NCBI GenBank assembly: GCA_902801585.1
Contig: CADCIU010000073.1
Coordinates: forward strand, 1-8,387
Reading direction: 5' to 3'
From: an uncultured Lachnospiraceae bacterium
GTDB lineage: Bacteria; Bacillota_A; Clostridia; Lachnospirales; Lachnospiraceae
Length of the DNA stretch: 8,387 bases
Shown piece after piece: positions 6,102 to 8,387 of this stretch (position 1 is its first letter; each line of letters opens with the position of its first letter). Below the pieces are notes generated by a model. It worked only from the letters and a program-made list of their open reading frames with translations. It ran no database searches and was not told the DNA's origin. The position numbers and the translations under genes are program-made.

Positions 6102-8171
6102 TTACCAGACCAGAACGGCCGAGGATTCGGGCGCCATCTCCATTTTCAGGATCCCGTCTCTCACGCGATAGACGGTTCTGGGATACGCCAGGAACCCGTT
6201 GCGCCCTGTCTGGAAACGCAGCTTCATCTGCGCGTCCGCCGGAACGCCCGCGTACAGGACCGGGATCCTCACTTTCATAGGTGTCTCCCGGTTGTTGAGG
6301 ATCACGACGGCCGATGCGTCTTTGTCAAATCTGCCAAAAGAGAGCATGCCCGGCGCGTCAGCCAGCCGGATGACGGATCCCCGCTTCAGGCATGGGAGTT
6401 CTTTGCGCATCCGGATCAGCTCCCTGTGAAAGCGGATCATCTCTTTGTCTTCTCTGCCCCAGGGGTAGGTCCTGCGGTTGTCGGGATCCGTGAAGCCGCA
6501 CACGCCCGCCTCGTCCCCGTAGTAGATCGTAGGCGCGCCCGGCCAGGTCATCATCAAGACGACGGCCTCTCTGAATACCCCTTCCCGCACATCCATGGAA
6601 GCCGCCTCCGTGCCCAGATCCGCCACGCGGCCCACTTTCCGGTTGGTTCTCGTCAGAAATCTTGAATGGTCGTGGTTGGAGAGTTGGTTCATGCTGCACA
6701 TGAGCGGCGCCTGCGGCATGTTCTCCTGATCCTTCCAGGCCATGGCTTCCCAGAACTTGTTGGCATTTCCCAGCATGTTCTTGCTGAATCCGTCCCCGTG
6801 TTTCTCCATACCGGTCAGAAACCAGCTCACCGGTTCCATGAATCCCTCATAATTCATGATGGTATCCCACTCCCCGCCTCTGAGCCAGTTTGCGGACGCC
6901 ATGTAATTCTCCGCCAGAATGATCGCTTCGGGGTTCGCTCTTTTGACCACTTCGCGGAAGCGCTGCCAGAATTTGTGGTTGAATTCCTCAGAGTGACCCA
7001 GGTCTGCGGCGACATCCAGTCTCCATCCGTCCGCGTTGTAGGGCGGGGACACCCATTTGGCCGCTATGTCCAGGACATCCTCGCACAGCTGCTCCGAGCC
7101 CTCATAATTGAGCTTGGGCAGCGTCTCAAAGCCCCACCAGCTCTCATAGGTGTCGTTGTTGGGCCATCTCTCCTCCCTGAATTCGAAGTAGTCCCTGAAA
7201 GGAGACTCCTTTCTGCCGTATGCGCCCGGCGGGAAACTGCCCGTATGGCGGTAAATATTCTCCCGGTCCATCCATTTGTGGAAATCCCCGCAGTGGTTGA
7301 AGACGCCGTCGAGGATCACGCGGATCCCCCGCTTGTGCGCCTCCGCCACCAGCTTGGCGAACAGCCTGTCACTGGCTTCTAGGTTGGCGGGATCCGTCAC
7401 GCGGGCTTTGTACTTGAAGGCCTCGCTGTTGCTGTTTTCATCCTCGGTGAGAACCCTGTCATCGTCATGTACGATCCTGCCGAAGTGGGGGTCGATGTGA
7501 TTGTAGTCCTGCGTGTCATATTTGTGGTTGGAGGGCGAGACGAAGATGGGATTGAGGTAGATCGCCTCGATGCCCAGGTCCTCCAGGTAGTCCAGCTTGT
7601 TGATCACGCCCTGCAGGTCGCCGCCGTAGTGCTCCCGCGTGTCGTCCGGGGCCGGGGGACAGTACCAGTCGCCGATGTGGACGACCTTGGCGCCGTTGTA
7701 GATGTATTCACCTTCTTCCACGTTGTTGGAAGGGTCACCGTTACAGAACCGGTCCGTGAAGATCTGATACATCACAGCGCCCTTGGCCCATTTGGGTATT
7801 TCAAAATCCGGCGCATAGTACCACCAGCCGCGTCTGATGCCGTTTCTCTTGCGGATCCCTATCCTCGTGTAGACGAATTCCTGATCACCGGCAATGATCC
7901 GAAAAGCATAGCGGACAGGTTCCCCCCGCGACGAGGTCTCCGCTTCGTAGTAAGTGAACCAGTTGTCCTCCTTTATGATCTGCATCGGGATCTCATCGTC
8001 ATCCGTCATGAGACGACATTCGTCTGTCTCTCCGCGGGCCGCGCGGAGGCGGATGCGCAGAATGAACTGCTTTTTCCCCTTCTTTTTGGAATTTCCGATC
8101 GTCTGTACCTGCAAAAATTCTTCTGTCTGATCTGAGAACAGCGCTTTCGTATTGATTCCTGACCGATGCAT
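6102..8171 (-). CDS. CBM34-GH13 neopullulanase/maltodextrin-hydrolase-like α-glycosidase
   Basis: This is a 689-residue cytosolic-type enzyme that hydrolyses α-1,4 and probably α-1,6 bonds in maltodextrins or related glucans. A CBM34-like N-terminal domain (about 15-120, with VRYAFRI and YTRIGIRKR) precedes a GH13 barrel opening with AVMYQIFTDRFCNGDPS (132-148). Conserved regions are intact: DGVFNH (288-293), GWRLDVAAD with nucleophile Asp386, LAENYM with acid/base Glu421, and SNHDHSR with Asp501. LPKLN (351-355) is a version of the MPKLN signature of the GH13_20 neopullulanase/cyclomaltodextrinase group. An insertion of about 35 charged residues (232-266) lies between DPHFG and the KLVAEAHKRG helix. 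I chose the ATG at 8171 because GGAAGGAG lies seven bases upstream; the in-frame ATG at 8291 would place the start beyond a terminator hairpin and add 40 unrelated residues. There is no signal peptide. No clear terminator follows the gene. Confidence 0.9.
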   Translation of the reverse strand: MHRSGINTKALFSDQTEEFLQVQTIGNSKKKGKKQFILRIRLRAARGETDECRLMTDDDEIPMQIIKEDNWFTYYEAETSSRGEPVRYAFRIIAGDQEFVYTRIGIRKRNGIRRGWWYYAPDFEIPKWAKGAVMYQIFTDRFCNGDPSNNVEEGEYIYNGAKVVHIGDWYCPPAPDDTREHYGGDLQGVINKLDYLEDLGIEAIYLNPIFVSPSNHKYDTQDYNHIDPHFGRIVHDDDRVLTEDENSNSEAFKYKARVTDPANLEASDRLFAKLVAEAHKRGIRVILDGVFNHCGDFHKWMDRENIYRHTGSFPPGAYGRKESPFRDYFEFREERWPNNDTYESWWGFETLPKLNYEGSEQLCEDVLDIAAKWVSPPYNADGWRLDVAADLGHSEEFNHKFWQRFREVVKRANPEAIILAENYMASANWLRGGEWDTIMNYEGFMEPVSWFLTGMEKHGDGFSKNMLGNANKFWEAMAWKDQENMPQAPLMCSMNQLSNHDHSRFLTRTNRKVGRVADLGTEAASMDVREGVFREAVVLMMTWPGAPTIYYGDEAGVCGFTDPDNRRTYPWGREDKEMIRFHRELIRMRKELPCLKRGSVIRLADAPGMLSFGRFDKDASAVVILNNRETPMKVRIPVLYAGVPADAQMKLRFQTGRNGFLAYPRTVYRVRDGILKMEMAPESSAVLVW

Positions 8172-8178
8172 ACTGCCG

Positions 8179-8186
8179 CTCCTTCC
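8179..8186 (-). promoter_or_regulatory. Ribosome binding site that decides the GH13 hydrolase start
   Basis: The minus strand reads GGAAGGAG, then seven bases and the ATG at 8171. It is a near-ideal Shine-Dalgarno sequence and rules against the longer reading frame starting at 8291. Confidence 0.85.
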
Positions 8187-8190
8187 GTAA

Positions 8191-8221
8191 TATAAATATA
8201 TAAATACAAATCTAAACGCAA
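8191..8221 (-). promoter_or_regulatory. AT-rich candidate promoter of the GH13 hydrolase gene
   Basis: Between the terminator and the RBS the minus strand is almost pure A/T. It contains TTGCGT (8216-8221) and several possible -10 boxes (TATATT at 8195-8200, TATTTA at 8193-8198). A promoter must lie here if the upstream terminators work, but I cannot fix the boxes. I see no copy of the shared operator. Confidence 0.35.
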
Positions 8222-8272
8222 AAAAGCCCCGCCGGCTCTTCGTATCGATTCTCGAACGGGCCGGCAGGGCTT
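8220..8272 (-). terminator. Intrinsic terminator of an upstream minus-strand transcript
   Basis: In the minus-strand RNA, AAGCCCUGCCGGC (8260-8272) pairs with GCCGGCGGGGCUU (8224-8236) in a GC-rich stem with one G-U pair. It is followed by a U run (8220-8225). On the plus strand the G-U becomes a C-A mismatch and no T-run follows, so the orientation is minus. It closes the transcript of a gene lying beyond the right edge. Confidence 0.85.
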
Positions 8273-8294
8273 GCAATCTTATGATCTTCAACGT

Positions 8295-8327
8295 AAAAAA
8301 GACAGCGCTTGGGGGACTGTCTTTTTT
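8295..8327. terminator. Bidirectional intrinsic terminator-like hairpin
   Basis: AAAAAAGACAG (8295-8305) and CTGTCTTTTTT (8317-8327) form a perfect 11-bp stem around an 11-nt loop, with a T run on the 3' side in either orientation. It lies 23 bp upstream of the second terminator. The remaining bases 8328-8387 contain no gene I can recognise; the minus-strand frames entering from the right hit stops or lack homology. Confidence 0.75.
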
Positions 8328-8387
8328 AGAGAAGGTATTCTTCTAAATGGGGTATAGCAAAAACTTATAATGTATTGGGGGGTTACA

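Noticed and set aside
8172..8291. N-terminal extension of the GH13 hydrolase to the ATG at 8291
   Set aside because: It would translate through a terminator hairpin and the AT-rich promoter region and has no family resemblance. The ATG at 8171 has an excellent Shine-Dalgarno sequence.
8341..8387. Plus-strand promoter with TATAAT at 8366-8371
   Set aside because: There is no -35 box at 16-18 bp and no gene follows before the window ends. A single hexamer in AT-rich DNA is weak evidence.

Overview
The window looks like a chromosomal α-glucan/sucrose utilisation locus from a Gram-positive Clostridia-type Firmicute, perhaps Lachnospiraceae. The basis is moderately GC-rich coding sequence with AT-rich intergenic gaps, strong GGAGG-type ribosome binding sites, a SacP/ScrA-like PTS permease, a LacI-family regulator and clostridial-looking GH13 enzymes. 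The taxon is inferred from the style of the proteins, not from a marker gene. All five recognisable genes lie on the minus strand, so transcription runs from high to low coordinates.

In transcription order the layout is as follows. Two intrinsic terminator hairpins (8295-8327 and 8224-8272) separate the locus from whatever lies beyond the right edge. Next come a CBM34-GH13 neopullulanase/maltodextrin-hydrolase-like enzyme (8171-6102), a gap with a promoter and operator, a GH13_4 amylosucrase-like enzyme with a long Lys/Ala/Pro-rich C-terminal tail (5922-3763), a LacI-family repressor (3648-2575), a Cof-type HAD phosphatase (2503-1661), and a second gap with promoter, operator and leader hairpin. 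The last gene is a sucrose-type PTS enzyme II (1496 to the left edge), which has IIB and IIC domains and the beginning of a fused IIA domain. It is cut by the window edge; being incomplete, it is easily missed by ORF finding.

The PTS gene and the amylosucrase-like gene share a nearly identical 14-bp operator, TGAAAWCGATTACA, placed at or just after a plausible promoter. They also share an identical 11-nt ribosome-binding box (AAAGGGAGGGA) exactly 6 nt from the ATG. This suggests one coordinated regulon, with the LacI-type protein encoded between them (or CcpA) as the likely regulator.

The most interesting points are these: an amylosucrase-like enzyme carrying a histone-H1-like tail; the pairing of a phosphorylating sucrose importer with an enzyme family that uses unphosphorylated sucrose, with a HAD phosphatase in between and no sucrose-6-phosphate hydrolase in view; a hydrophilic insertion near the C-terminus of the LacI protein; and an extended hairpin in the PTS leader. 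Nothing here indicates phage, CRISPR, IS elements or RNA genes.
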